Assembly: GCF_001238295.1 (NCBI RefSeq) | Contig: NZ_LGXZ01000002.1 | Span: forward strand, 1 to 64,000 | Reading direction: 5' to 3' | From: Ruegeria sp. 6PALISEP08 | GTDB lineage: Bacteria; Pseudomonadota; Alphaproteobacteria; Rhodobacterales; Rhodobacteraceae | Length of the DNA: 64,000 bases | Part shown: positions 46,696 to 55,887 of the stretch, in pieces | Layout: each line of letters starts with the position of its first letter | Position numbering within the stretch: position 1 is the first letter of the stretch | Notes under the pieces: model-generated | Seen by the model: the letters and a program-made list of their open reading frames with translations, nothing else | What the model was told of the DNA's origin: nothing | The model's database searches: none | Made by a program: the position numbers and the translations under genes

Positions 46696-48143
46696 CAGTT
46701 TCTCCAGAATTGAGTTGTAAAGATTGCGTAAACGGCCAGAAGTTCAAGCCGCCCAACCAGCATTCCGATTGTCAGCAGCCATTTGGCCGTATCGTTGAGA
46801 CCTGCGAAATTACCTGCCGGTCCGATCTGGCTGCCCAGGCCGGGGCCGACATTGGCCAAAGCGGTCGCTGCCCCGGACACGGACGTGATGAAATCAAGAC
46901 CAGTCAGTGCCAAAGCCCAGGACAAAACGCCCATCGACAGAACGAAGAACATGAAAAAGCTCATCACCGAGGTCAGAACATCGCGCCCCACGGGTCGTCC
47001 GTCATAAAGCGGCACAAAAACCCCATGCGGGGACCTGATCCGCTTGATCTGAGTTTTGATCGACGCCAGCAACAGTTGGTAACGGAAGATCTTGATCGAA
47101 CATGCCGTGGATCCGGCGCAGCCGCCAATCAACCCGATTAGGAAAAACAACATGACTGGAAAACTGCCCCACCCCATATAGTCGACGCTGGCATATCCGG
47201 TCCCCGAGATGATCGAGGTGATGTTGAACAAGGATTCGCGAAACGCCTGTTCCCAGTGCCGCGGGAAAACCGATGTCAGAAAGACGGTCATGATCAAGAC
47301 CAGCACCAGAACAGTCGCCAGAAAGACGCGGATCTGGCTGTCCTCCCACAAAGAACTGGTGTGGCCATTGGCAAGCTGAACATATCGCACGAAGGGCAGT
47401 GCCGCCAAAACCATGAACACCGCGGCCGCATATTCCACTGGCCCCGAGAAGGTTGCGAATGACGCGTCGTAGTTGGCAAACCCACCTGTCGCGATGGTGG
47501 TCATCGAATGGACGGTGGCATCAAAAAAGCCCATCCCGAGCCCGGCGTAGACCAACGCGCACACAACGGTCAGGAACACGTAAATCAGGGATATCTGACC
47601 GGCGATCTCTTGCGCGCGTGGAAGGATTTTCCCCATGGTTTCAAATCCTTCCGAGCGGAAGATTTGCATGCCACCCACCCGCAATTCTGGCAGGAACACC
47701 ATCGCAACCACGATTATGCCAATGCCCCCCAACCATTGCAGAATACCGCGCCACAACAAAAGCCCCCGTGGCAGCGAGTCGAGCCCGGTTATGACGGTCG
47801 AGCCGGTTGTTGTAAGCCCCGACATCGCCTCGAAATAGGCATCGACAAAGCGCAGTTCGGTTTCACCAAACAGGAATGGGATTGCACCAAATACCGGCAG
47901 CGCGACCCATACGCCGGTTGTCAGCAAAAAGGTCTGCCGGATGGTCAGCCCCTCGCCCACGCCGTTGGAGCAGCTCATTGCCAGAACTGACCCGGTCAGC
48001 ATCGTGATGATTGCGCTTTCCAGGAACACATGCCATTCCCCCCGCCCCTCGATCATGTCGGCGAGCATAGGAAACAGCATGGTCGCCCCAAGAATGGCGA
48101 CCAGCAAGCCAATCACATATCCGACCGGGCGAAGATCCATCAT
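46695..48143 (-). CDS. trkH: Trk system potassium uptake protein TrkH
   Basis: A 482-residue membrane channel with four M1-P-M2 repeats. Filter-type loops are seen at GLTTTGSTV, ATGGF, SGTGY and ANVGPGLG, the glycine-containing filters typical of TrkH. It takes up potassium with the cytoplasmic TrkA, which is not in the window. ATG 48143 is close after the Lys/Ala-rich protein gene region on the same strand. The TrkH stop overlaps the ThDP enzyme start by one base. Confidence 0.93.
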   Translation of the reverse strand: MMDLRPVGYVIGLLVAILGATMLFPMLADMIEGRGEWHVFLESAIITMLTGSVLAMSCSNGVGEGLTIRQTFLLTTGVWVALPVFGAIPFLFGETELRFVDAYFEAMSGLTTTGSTVITGLDSLPRGLLLWRGILQWLGGIGIIVVAMVFLPELRVGGMQIFRSEGFETMGKILPRAQEIAGQISLIYVFLTVVCALVYAGLGMGFFDATVHSMTTIATGGFANYDASFATFSGPVEYAAAVFMVLAALPFVRYVQLANGHTSSLWEDSQIRVFLATVLVLVLIMTVFLTSVFPRHWEQAFRESLFNITSIISGTGYASVDYMGWGSFPVMLFFLIGLIGGCAGSTACSIKIFRYQLLLASIKTQIKRIRSPHGVFVPLYDGRPVGRDVLTSVMSFFMFFVLSMGVLSWALALTGLDFITSVSGAATALANVGPGLGSQIGPAGNFAGLNDTAKWLLTIGMLVGRLELLAVYAIFTTQFWRN

Positions 48144-48194
48144 GACGCGCAGCGTTGGCGCGCCAACCCGACCGTGTCAAGCAGATGATCCGAG

Positions 48195-48971
48195 TTACGC
48201 GTCCGATTTCGTACCTGCCCCGGGCATCGCGGGGGGGTTAGACGGCGCACGGGTTCTGCGCGTCTGCGGATTGGGCTGCTCGACCGCCGGTGCCGGTTTT
48301 GACTGAGCGACAGAAGGCGCAGGTTTCGTCGGTGCGGCCTTGCGCGTGCGGGGCGCTGGTTTCGCCCGGGTCGACACCGCTTTTTCTACAGGTGTAACGG
48401 TTTTGGGCTGAGCTTCGAGCGCCTTGGCAGCGGGCTCAACGGGCTGGGCCGGGGTTTGTTTGGATGGGGCCGCCTTGACGGTGGAAGCCGCGCGGGGGGC
48501 GGGCTTTCGTGCAACCTTTTTTGCGGGTGTTGCAACGGTTGCAGCTGATTTTGCGACCGGCTTGGGCTGAGCGGCCGGTTTTGGCGCGGGTGCAGGTTTG
48601 GTTTTCACAGCAGGCTCGGCCTTTGCCGAGGCCGTAGCACGCGGCTTGGCAGAAAACTCTACCGGTTTGGGCTCGGGTGTAGTTGCAACAGTCTTCTTTA
48701 CAGGTTTTTTCGCAGCCACAGCCTTTTTTGCCACCGGTTTTTGCACACGCGGCGCAACTGGTTTTGCCTTGACCGTCGGTTTCTTAACCGGCTTCTCAGC
48801 AACGGATGCCGGAGCAGACGCGGCCAGGTGCAGCGCATGAACAGGGGCCATCGGCAGCTCGATTGCGGACCGGGTCACGATCTGCATGATCTTCATCTGG
48901 TTGGCCATCGCGTAGCCTGCCACTCGGAACGCCGCAGCCTGAAGCTCCAGCGAATGGGTAATCGGATTCAT
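48195..48971 (-). CDS. Phasin-like protein with long Lys/Ala/Pro-rich tail
   Basis: A 258-residue protein. The first 50 residues (NPITHSLELQAAAFRVAGYA, then MANQMKIMQIVTRSAIELP) form an amphipathic helical pattern like the start of phasins, the proteins on polyhydroxyalkanoate granules. The rest is low-complexity, with KPVKK, AKKPVKK and PAPK-like repeats resembling histone H1 and the DNA-binding tail of PhaF, so it may tie granules to the nucleoid. ATG 48971 follows ACAGGAGAAACATGTA. The frame is open 83 codons further upstream, but without phasin features. A TGC-rich palindrome lies 193 bases upstream. Phasin identity is inferred, not certain. Confidence 0.6.
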   Translation of the reverse strand: MNPITHSLELQAAAFRVAGYAMANQMKIMQIVTRSAIELPMAPVHALHLAASAPASVAEKPVKKPTVKAKPVAPRVQKPVAKKAVAAKKPVKKTVATTPEPKPVEFSAKPRATASAKAEPAVKTKPAPAPKPAAQPKPVAKSAATVATPAKKVARKPAPRAASTVKAAPSKQTPAQPVEPAAKALEAQPKTVTPVEKAVSTRAKPAPRTRKAAPTKPAPSVAQSKPAPAVEQPNPQTRRTRAPSNPPAMPGAGTKSDA

Positions 48972-49163
48972 TACATGTTTCTCCTGTAAAAACGATGCAG
49001 CCCGAATTTTTGGGGTAAGGTACCCCGCCCGCGCAGATTTGCCGCGCGGTGGTCGGGGTCTTGCAGTCCAAGGCGTGTCACGTCTCGGTATCCTTTCGGG
49101 GACGCACACCTTCCCGAAGGCAGGCGTACGTCTGCTGCATTCTCTTCGAGTATACAGGAAAAC

Positions 49164-49198
49164 AATGCGCAAGTGCAGCATTTTTGCTGCATTGCGGC
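49164..49198. promoter_or_regulatory. TGC-rich palindrome, candidate PhaR operator
   Basis: GCAA-G-TGCAGC, spacer ATTTTT, GCTGCA-TTGC at 49169-49195, a near-perfect inverted repeat. PhaR, the polyhydroxyalkanoate-responsive repressor of Paracoccus and Rhodobacter, binds TGC-rich sites ahead of phasin genes. Its place upstream of the phasin-like gene supports that reading. It lies between that gene and folE2, both transcribed leftwards. Confidence 0.5.
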
Positions 49199-49256
49199 GA
49201 AAGAACGCTGATCGATGCAATCCCTGATTAAATTCTAACCGCTTACGTGGGGGAAC

Positions 49257-50360
49257 TCATCCAACATGAAACAGGGTTGTGAACAATCGAGGGTCAAGGC
49301 TGGGCGTTTCAAATGTTGGGCCCTCGGTCAGAATCGACACGGCGTCATGGCTGTGCAAACTCTCCTGGTGGCTGGCAACGACACGGAAATCGCCCACGTG
49401 GTGATCCGCCAACAGCTCGGCACAGAACAGGCGCGCGGCGTCTTCGACGAAAATCGGGTTGGCGGCGTTCAGCTCGGCAAATGCCTGTTCGTCTTCGCGT
49501 TTGACCATGACCTGCGTTTCGGTCGGAACGGCCCGACGACATAGCGCAATCAGGTCTTCAAACCACAGGCAATCAGCATCGCAATCCACCACAACCGAAA
49601 TACGCGCCACCGAGCGCTGTGAATGCGGCGTTGCAAGTTGCCCGCGCATAGAACGGGCGTGTTCGCTTAGTTCCAGCGAGCATGGACAGGTCGAGGAGTA
49701 CACATAATCCAGATGCATGATCTTCTGACGCACACCGTTTTGTTCGACCAGTTCCAACGCAATGTCGTAGTACTGATAGCCCTCCAGACCCGAGCGCAGG
49801 CTCTTTACCTTGTCCGGATAGGAAAACCGCATCTGAATGCGGGCATCAAAGCTGTCCAGATCGGTCATGTAGTCGTCAAGCGCTGCTTCCATAACCTCGA
49901 AGCTGAAGGTGCGTTCCGCATGTTTGTAGAAAGACCGCATGATCCGGGACATGTTGATGCCCTTCTTCTCGGCCTCCAGACTGACGGTACCTGTGATCGA
50001 TGTCTCAAGCGACAGATCATCACCCTCTTTCCGGTGAAAACGGATCGGCAGGCGGAAATTCGAAATGCCCACATGCTGGATTTGCTGCTTGGCCCCGCGG
50101 ATCAGGCTGGATGGACCATTCTGCAAGTCCGGCAACGACGCCCGATAAGCGGCATCTACTGCGAAATCCTCTGGATACTCGCGCGAGAGCGAAGGATAAT
50201 TCACCGCATCCAACCCCGGCACCAGACGCGCGATCGCCGGATCCAATTGGCTGATCTCGGACGCAGACGCCGTTTTTGCCCACTGCCGCAGCACTTTCAG
50301 GGCCTCGGCAGCCTTTTCGCGGTCAGGTGTCTCATCAATGTCGCGCGGGTGAACGTTCAT
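49257..50360 (-). CDS. folE2: GTP cyclohydrolase FolE2 (type IB)
   Basis: Converts GTP to dihydroneopterin triphosphate, the first step of folate synthesis, and is the FolE2 form that tolerates zinc shortage. The 367-residue protein has VGISNFRLPI, the metal-site segment YVYSSTCPCSLELSEHARS with conserved cysteine and glutamate/histidine, and ATPHSQRS. ATG 50360 (NVHPRDIDETPD) is chosen because homologues begin here; the frame extends 60 codons upstream without support. FolE2 genes are often Zur-controlled, but no Zur box was recognised between 50361 and 50560. Confidence 0.93.
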   Translation of the reverse strand: MNVHPRDIDETPDREKAAEALKVLRQWAKTASASEISQLDPAIARLVPGLDAVNYPSLSREYPEDFAVDAAYRASLPDLQNGPSSLIRGAKQQIQHVGISNFRLPIRFHRKEGDDLSLETSITGTVSLEAEKKGINMSRIMRSFYKHAERTFSFEVMEAALDDYMTDLDSFDARIQMRFSYPDKVKSLRSGLEGYQYYDIALELVEQNGVRQKIMHLDYVYSSTCPCSLELSEHARSMRGQLATPHSQRSVARISVVVDCDADCLWFEDLIALCRRAVPTETQVMVKREDEQAFAELNAANPIFVEDAARLFCAELLADHHVGDFRVVASHQESLHSHDAVSILTEGPTFETPSLDPRLFTTLFHVG

Positions 50361-50612
50361 CGGATGCGGTTCCTCGATTGATCGTCGGACTATATACGAC
50401 TGAAGTTCCTTTTCCAGTCTATCCCGATACGTTTGCAATAGCAGTCCGGATCGAAAAAAGCGGCGCCAAACCGTCAATTTGCAACAGTTTGCGCCCTTTT
50501 TTGGTTCTATCAGCGGGATGCGGCCCAAGAAGCAACCCATTCGGATAGATTTTCAAGCGGCACTCCGATGTCAGGTAACAGCCCGACAAAAAGGTGCGCG
50601 CGCTAATACGGG

Positions 50613-51803
50613 TTATTTCTGTGAGACTTCCAAAGCCTGCTGAATATCGGCCAACAGGTCATTGACGTCTTCCAGACCAACAGAAAAACGAACCAGTCCT
50701 GGCGCAATGCCCAACTCGCCTTTCTGCTCATCGCTCAGACGTTGGTGCGTCGTTGTGGCCGGGTGCGTTGCGATGGATTTGGCATCGCCCAAATTGTTGG
50801 AAATCACAGGGATTGTCATCGCGTTCAAAAAGGCAAAGGCCGCGTCCTTGCCGCCTTTGATGTCCAGCGACAGAACCGTGCCGCCCTTGCCGCCAAGCTG
50901 CGTCCGCACCAATGCATTCTGTGCATGGGTTTTCAGGCCGGGATACAGGGTACGCTCCAGCGCTGGGTTCCCTTCCAGGGCCTCAGCGATCTTTTGCGCG
51001 CTTTCAGCCTGCGCATTTACGCGCAGAGCCATGGTTTCCAGACCTTTCAGCATGACCCAGGCGTTGAACGGGCTAAGCGCACCACCGGTATGCTTCAGGT
51101 ACGGCTCGACCGTACCGCGGATGAAATCCCGGGTGCCGATGATCACTCCGCCCAGCGCGCGGCCCTGACCGTCAATGTGTTTGGTCGCCGAATAGATGAC
51201 AACATCTGCACCCTGTTCGATCGCGCGCGAAAAGACTGGTGTCGAGAAGACGTTGTCCACCACGACAAGGGCGCCAACGGCATGGGCCAGCTTTGCCACC
51301 GACGCGATATCGATCACTTCCAGTGTCGGGTTCGACATGGATTCGAAGAACACCGCCTTGGTGTTGGGCCGGATCGCTGCTTTCCATTGCTCAAGATCAG
51401 TACCGTCAACAAAGGTCACATCAACGCCAAATCGGGTCAGGATGTTTTCGACAATGTACAGGCAGGACCCAAACAAGGCTTTGGCGGACACAATATGGTC
51501 GCCAGCTTTCAGCATTGAGGTCAACGCACCGTTGACAGCCGCCATGCCCGATGCCGTCGCAAAGGCGTCTTCGGCCCCTTCCAGCGCCGCGATGCGCTGT
51601 TCGAACATCGACACGGTGGGGTTGCCATAACGGGCATAGATGAACTCATCGGGGCCGCATTCCAGAAACCGGGCCTCGGCCTGTTCAGCATTTTCGTAAA
51701 CGAAGCCCTGCGTCAGGAAAATCGCCTCGCTCACCTCGTTATACTGACTGCGGCGGATGCCGCCATGGACGGCTTGGGTGCGTTTGTTCCAGTTCTCGCT
51801 CAT
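50613..51803 (-). CDS. metZ: O-succinylhomoserine sulfhydrylase
   Basis: Makes homocysteine from O-succinylhomoserine and sulfide by direct sulfhydrylation, in methionine synthesis. The 396-residue PLP enzyme of the Cys/Met metabolism family has YARYGNPTVSMFEQRIAALEG, the PLP lysine in YSATKHIDGQGR, and the C-terminal GLVRFSVGLEDVNDL. ATG 51803 follows GAAAGGAAAGAG. The leader contains a SAM-II riboswitch and an intrinsic terminator, which agrees with control by S-adenosylmethionine. Confidence 0.94.
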   Translation of the reverse strand: MSENWNKRTQAVHGGIRRSQYNEVSEAIFLTQGFVYENAEQAEARFLECGPDEFIYARYGNPTVSMFEQRIAALEGAEDAFATASGMAAVNGALTSMLKAGDHIVSAKALFGSCLYIVENILTRFGVDVTFVDGTDLEQWKAAIRPNTKAVFFESMSNPTLEVIDIASVAKLAHAVGALVVVDNVFSTPVFSRAIEQGADVVIYSATKHIDGQGRALGGVIIGTRDFIRGTVEPYLKHTGGALSPFNAWVMLKGLETMALRVNAQAESAQKIAEALEGNPALERTLYPGLKTHAQNALVRTQLGGKGGTVLSLDIKGGKDAAFAFLNAMTIPVISNNLGDAKSIATHPATTTHQRLSDEQKGELGIAPGLVRFSVGLEDVNDLLADIQQALEVSQK

Positions 51804-51835
51804 CTCTTTCCTTTCAGCCTCCGGCGGAGGCAAAC

Positions 51836-51868
51836 AAAAAACCCCAGACGCGGCCAAGCGAAAGGGGT
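51836..51868 (-). terminator. Terminator in the metZ leader
   Basis: On the minus strand ACCCC / GGGGT with an inner CGC / GCG stem is followed by TTTTT. It lies between the SAM-II aptamer and the metZ start and is the likely expression platform. A second short hairpin GCCTCC-GCC-GGAGGC follows next to the start. Confidence 0.65.
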
Positions 51869-51880
51869 CTTTCATCCTGA

Positions 51881-51938
51881 CCTTTTAGCGGTGTTGTTTA
51901 GCGTGGCCCGCAATCCGGTAACAAATCGCCACGTGGTC
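51881..51938 (-). promoter_or_regulatory. SAM-II riboswitch upstream of metZ
   Basis: The minus strand reads CCACGTGGCGATTTGTTACC, then GGATTGCGGGCCACG, then CTAAACAACACCGCTAAAAGG. This matches the SAM-II (metA leader) consensus of alphaproteobacteria: a GTGG-CGATTTG stem-loop pairing with GCCACG and the pseudoknot strand TAAACAA...CCGCTAAA. It binds S-adenosylmethionine and would turn down metZ when methionine is plentiful. About 77 bases separate it from the start codon. Confidence 0.93.
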
Positions 51939-52079
51939 TGTGATGTTGCCCTTACGCCGCACTCGCAAATTCGTCAACCCCGGCAGGCGCATCGTCACGG
52001 TTCTGTAACCAAGCATTCACCAAAACGTCATAGCGTTATGACAGATCGGTACCACAACATCTTGTGTGAGGCAGAGCCA

Positions 52080-52990
52080 ATGCCAATTATCAGGATCAAT
52101 GCTGTAGACGATCAGGCCCATCTGTACGGTAGGTCCCGTCCCGTGATGGAGGTTCTGCGACGAGCCAGCGGTACAGACGGCCCGGTTGTCATCATGACCC
52201 ACGGCTACAAATACCGACCCGACGATGTGAACGCCTGCCCTCACCGGCATATTCTGTCTTTGCAACCCGGGGCCGCACCCTGGTACAGCCCAAGCTGGCC
52301 GTAACAACTGGGCTTTGGGGCCGGGTTCGAAGACGAAGGTCTGGCCATCGCGTTCGGGTGGCACATCGCCGTGCCATTGAGGCCGGGCACGTACTGGCTG
52401 AAACCATAACCGAACTGCACCGCCTGAACCCAAGTCGCCCTATCCATTTCCTGGGCCACTCCATGGGTACGGAACCGGTGCTCGAGGCGAAGCAACACAT
52501 TCCTCCCAAAGCGCTGAGCCGAATCATTTCGATAACCGGTGCTTCGTATCACAGCCGAACCATTTAGGCCCTGGCCACCGCTGCGGGGCAACACGTCGAA
52601 TTCATCAATGTCATAAGCCGCGAGAACGACCTGTTCGACGCGTTATACGAGTTGCTGATTCAACCACCCCAAAAAGGGGATCGCAGCATTGGCGATGGTC
52701 TTGAAGCGGCAAACGCGGTCATCTTGCAGATCGATTGCCCGGCAACGCTGTATCATCTGTCCAAACTGATCTTTCCGATCACTGCTCCGGAACGCCGCGT
52801 ATGCCATTGGTCCAGCTATACCCGCCCGGGTATTCTGCAGGTCTACAACGCCTTGTTACGAGATCCGAATGCCCTCAGCCTGACTTCATTGAGCGTTGGT
52901 GTCCCACCCCGTCCCCATCGCCGCTGGTCACGGCTTTTTGCTCTTCCTCGGCCTCAAGCCCTCTTGCCGTTTGCCCAGAAAGCCTCATGA
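52080..52990 (+). pseudogene. Broken alpha/beta hydrolase gene
   Basis: The reading starts at ATG 52080 (PIIRINAVDDQAHLYG, then VIMTHGYKYRPDD) and has a premature TAA at 52302. It continues in the same frame to AFGW near 52350, then a frameshift moves it to a second frame with HRRAIEAGHVLAETI and the nucleophile elbow in FLGHSMGTEP. A TAG at 52565 interrupts that frame, after which it goes on with FINVISRENDLFDALYELL, HWSSYTRPGILQVYN and DPNALSL. In all there are two stop codons and one frameshift. The family is the lipase-like hydrolases of Roseobacters. It lies between metZ and a GST gene. Confidence 0.8.
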
Positions 52991-53013
52991 TCTCTGCAAC
53001 CTGAGGAGATACC

Positions 53014-53703
53014 ATGATCGACCTGTATTTCTGGCCCACGCCAAACGGCTGGAAAGTTTCCATCGCACTGGAAGAGATGGAACTGCCTTACACCACTCAC
53101 CTGATCAATATCGGCAAGGGCGATCAATTCGACCCAGAGTTTCTGAAGATCGCCCCCAACAACCGGATGCCTGCCATCGTCGATCCCGATGGTCCTGATG
53201 GTGCGCCCGTTTCCGTGTTCGAAAGCGGTGCGATCCTGATGTATCTGGCCCGCAAGACCGGGCGGTTTTATGGCAAGACCGAACGTGAACGGATTGCGGT
53301 CGAGGAATGGCTGATGTGGCAGATGGGCGGCGTCGGCCCCATGGCCGGTCAGGCGCATCACTTTCTTAAATATGCCCCTCAGCTGGACCCACCACAGGAC
53401 CTGCCTTATGCCAAGGACCGCTACCGCACCGAGGTCGCCCGTCTATACGGCGTGTTGGATCGCCGATTGGCTGAGAACGAGTACGTCGCGGGCGATTTTT
53501 ACTCCATCGCCGACATGTCCATCTGGGGCTGGGCCAGCCTGTGGGAAGGGCAGCAGCATGTACTTGAAAACACGCCTCATTTCGCCCGCTGGCTTGAAAC
53601 CGTCAGCGCCCGCCCCGGCGTCCAGGCTGGCCGTGCATTGCACGCTGACCTGCGTGGGGATCACCGGGACAAGCAATCGCAAGGGGTTTTGTTCAAGCGT
53701 TGA
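53014..53703 (+). CDS. Glutathione S-transferase (Nu-class/YfcG-like)
   Basis: A 229-residue cytoplasmic protein with an N-terminal thioredoxin domain (YFWPTPNGWKVSIALEEMEL) and a helical C-terminal domain (MSIWGWASLWEG). The TPN motif instead of a cysteine or tyrosine near residue 10 marks the YfcG/Ure2p group, which binds glutathione or its disulfide and has disulfide reductase activity. ESGAILMYLA is the glutathione gamma-glutamyl site. It follows the broken hydrolase gene. Confidence 0.92.
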   Translation: MIDLYFWPTPNGWKVSIALEEMELPYTTHLINIGKGDQFDPEFLKIAPNNRMPAIVDPDGPDGAPVSVFESGAILMYLARKTGRFYGKTERERIAVEEWLMWQMGGVGPMAGQAHHFLKYAPQLDPPQDLPYAKDRYRTEVARLYGVLDRRLAENEYVAGDFYSIADMSIWGWASLWEGQQHVLENTPHFARWLETVSARPGVQAGRALHADLRGDHRDKQSQGVLFKR

Positions 53704-54019
53704 ATGCGAGTAGAAATCGGCAACGATCCGTGTGAAATGAACGTGCCAACCGCAGGCTTTGATACAGCGCTTCAGGACAGAAGTACTTTTGCACACTTAC
53801 GCGCCATCGTGTGATGGGACATCGCCGACACGCACGAAGATATTTACATGGCCTCATGTTCTGAACGCAGGCGCATTCCCCGAAAAGCCATATTGGCCTG
53901 CATCGGCCCTGATGCTTTCATAACCACGCCATAGCAGATTTGATCCTGCTCTACAGCGAAACTTCCCTACCTTAGAACACGATGAAGCCCATTCAAGGCT
54001 TTGAGCGCGGCGCAGTTTG
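53704..54019. other. Intergenic region, nothing recognised
   Basis: No gene, RNA or strong hairpin was recognised here. Base composition is lower in G+C than the flanks, and no frame is convincing. Confidence 0.4.
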
Positions 54020-54511
54020 TCAACGAAACTGGAATTCAGGCTCCGCAGGAAAGCGCATCGGTTTGCCTGTCCAATGTCCGCTGCGCAACTTTGTTTTGTT
54101 CCTGCCGTCAACACGCATCCCGGTCGTCAAGACAAGTGCTGATTGTTTTGACGTTGTCTTCCGCACCGGGTCGACTGATGTGCTGGTGGCATCGAAGGGG
54201 AAACTATCCGGCAGTCTGGAGCGCCTCGAACAGAAATTCGGAACCCCACGCTGTTTCCCGTCCGTGTCCCCTATCGACCGTGAAAATTCCGTGCCCTTCA
54301 GATGCTGCAACTCTGAACGGTATTCTTCAGCGACCCCAAGGTGTTTACACTCGAAGACGTATGCGCTTAACGCCTCTTCGATCATTCTGGCGGTGTGTAT
54401 ACACCCCTTTGACCGCGTGAGTTTTACGAGTTCAGCAAGGCTGTTACGGAGGTGGTTTTCCTCTAGATCGGTGGTTTCATCGAGCGATTTATGTTGTGTT
54501 ACGTTAGTCAT
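54020..54511 (-). CDS. Doubtful hypothetical protein
   Basis: A 164-codon frame on the minus strand. The first 80 residues (HLRNSLAELVKLTRSKGCIH, then RMIEEALSAYVFECKHLGV) look like a real helical protein, whereas the rest reads like non-coding sequence, with GRNKTKLRSGHWTGKPMRF. The gene may be truncated or frameshifted near 54250. No ribosome site is visible before ATG 54511. The surrounding DNA differs in composition from neighbours. Confidence 0.3.
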   Translation of the reverse strand: MTNVTQHKSLDETTDLEENHLRNSLAELVKLTRSKGCIHTARMIEEALSAYVFECKHLGVAEEYRSELQHLKGTEFSRSIGDTDGKQRGVPNFCSRRSRLPDSFPFDATSTSVDPVRKTTSKQSALVLTTGMRVDGRNKTKLRSGHWTGKPMRFPAEPEFQFR

Positions 54512-54773
54512 CCTGACTGACTCTGAGAAGATGTTGAGTATTGCATGATCGAACCTAATCCCGGACACAGGCCGACGCGCAAAGACGCATTCAGATACCT
54601 GCCCTACTTCTGAGAGTCGACCAATGGACGCCAGATTGGCGGAAAAGCGCTTTAAGCACTTAGGTGGGTTAAAAATGAGTATTTCTTCCTGCCTGAACGG
54701 AAATTTTCGCATGGGTGCAAGCGATTGAAAATCAACTGATCCATCGCCGGTCCCCTTTCAACTTCGAAGGGGA

Positions 54774-55802
54774 TCACCAGCCGCCGAAAACCGACCCGAG
54801 TATCACCCAAGAACTCAGAACTATCCATGTTCCGGTGATCAGCCAAAACATCAAAGGTCGAGTCGCGCGGTCAATTGGTTCAACAAAGTCGGCGCGCCCG
54901 GATTTTAGCGCCAGACATGCCCAGATCAAAAACAGGACACCCCAGAACACCTGTAAATCCATGATCACGGCCAGCCAGACACAAGCCAATGCGACCAGCG
55001 ACTTCCAGGCTATTCCATCGGTCGTATTTCTTTCGGTCACATGCGGGGTTTCACCGACCGCAGCGGCATTCTGACCCGCATTCTGGATCATGAAATGAGC
55101 CCCTTGCCGGTCTGACACCAAAACGCGCCCCTCTGGCAAGCCATTGTGATGATGCCCATCCCGTGCCTCGATTTGCCGAAGGGTATCGCCAACCGACCTG
55201 ACACCAAAACACGGCATCCAATAGCGAAACTTTCCACGGATGGCCTCGGGCACCTCTTCGGCCTGTGCGATAACTGCTCCGTTGGGATGGCGTATTTCAT
55301 AGCATGGCCATGGGCTTACTGAGCTTTTCTCAAAGCGCCACCCAAACAGGTCCGCATAAAACGGTGCGATCAGCATGATGTCAGGAACGTGGTGGAATCG
55401 GCTTATGACCTTGCCAGCACCCGGCGCTCCGGTCTGGATGTCCGGCCCTTCATACATCGTAAAGCCTGCGCCAGATGGATCCCGAACCAGCGCGATACGC
55501 GCTGCGTCGCCGAAGGGTTGAGGTTCTACCTCGATGATGACGCCCTCATGTGTCCGGGCGCTTTCAACTTTCGCGTCCAGATCATCGACATGGACATAAG
55601 ACACCCAAAAAGACGGCATGTTCATTTTCGCCAAGCGATCCGGCATCGGGAAAACCGCCGCGACTTCCTGCCCGCCGATGGTGGCAAAGTCATAGGTATC
55701 TTCTTTGTCAAATGACCAATCGAATAACTCGGCATAGTCCGCTCTGGCAGCACGCATGTCGTAGGTGGACAGGTCCGTCCACAGAAAATGTCCGTTTGCC
55801 AT
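54774..55802 (-). CDS. Two-domain VOC (glyoxalase-fold) protein with C-terminal membrane tail
   Basis: A 342-residue protein. Two glyoxalase/VOC domains are at about 6-118 (HFLWTDLSTYDMRAARADYA, then WVSYVHVDDLD and DPSGAGFTMYEG) and 135-245 (HHVPDIMLIAPFYADLFGW, then GRVLVSDRQGAHFMI). The tail of about 80 residues has three helices (LVALACVWLAVIMDLQVF, GVLFLIWACLAL, and FWLITGTWIVLSSWVILG). VOC proteins of this type bind metal or small substrates but are normally soluble; a membrane anchor is unusual. Substrate unknown. Confidence 0.75.
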   Translation of the reverse strand: MANGHFLWTDLSTYDMRAARADYAELFDWSFDKEDTYDFATIGGQEVAAVFPMPDRLAKMNMPSFWVSYVHVDDLDAKVESARTHEGVIIEVEPQPFGDAARIALVRDPSGAGFTMYEGPDIQTGAPGAGKVISRFHHVPDIMLIAPFYADLFGWRFEKSSVSPWPCYEIRHPNGAVIAQAEEVPEAIRGKFRYWMPCFGVRSVGDTLRQIEARDGHHHNGLPEGRVLVSDRQGAHFMIQNAGQNAAAVGETPHVTERNTTDGIAWKSLVALACVWLAVIMDLQVFWGVLFLIWACLALKSGRADFVEPIDRATRPLMFWLITGTWIVLSSWVILGSVFGGW

Positions 55803-55887
55803 CGCACCCTCTTATCCGCTTCGATACCTGTCCGGGCTATGACCAACAAAGCGCCCTGTCCAGAGGCCTGACTATACGCAGATTGCT

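Noticed and set aside
50361-50560. Zur box or other riboswitch ahead of folE2
   Set aside because: FolE2 genes are often zinc-regulated, so I looked for a GTTATA-like palindrome, but none was found.
53982-54548. Plus-strand frame of 188 codons
   Set aside because: It overlaps the minus-strand frame with a more protein-like first half, and its own translation shows no family features.
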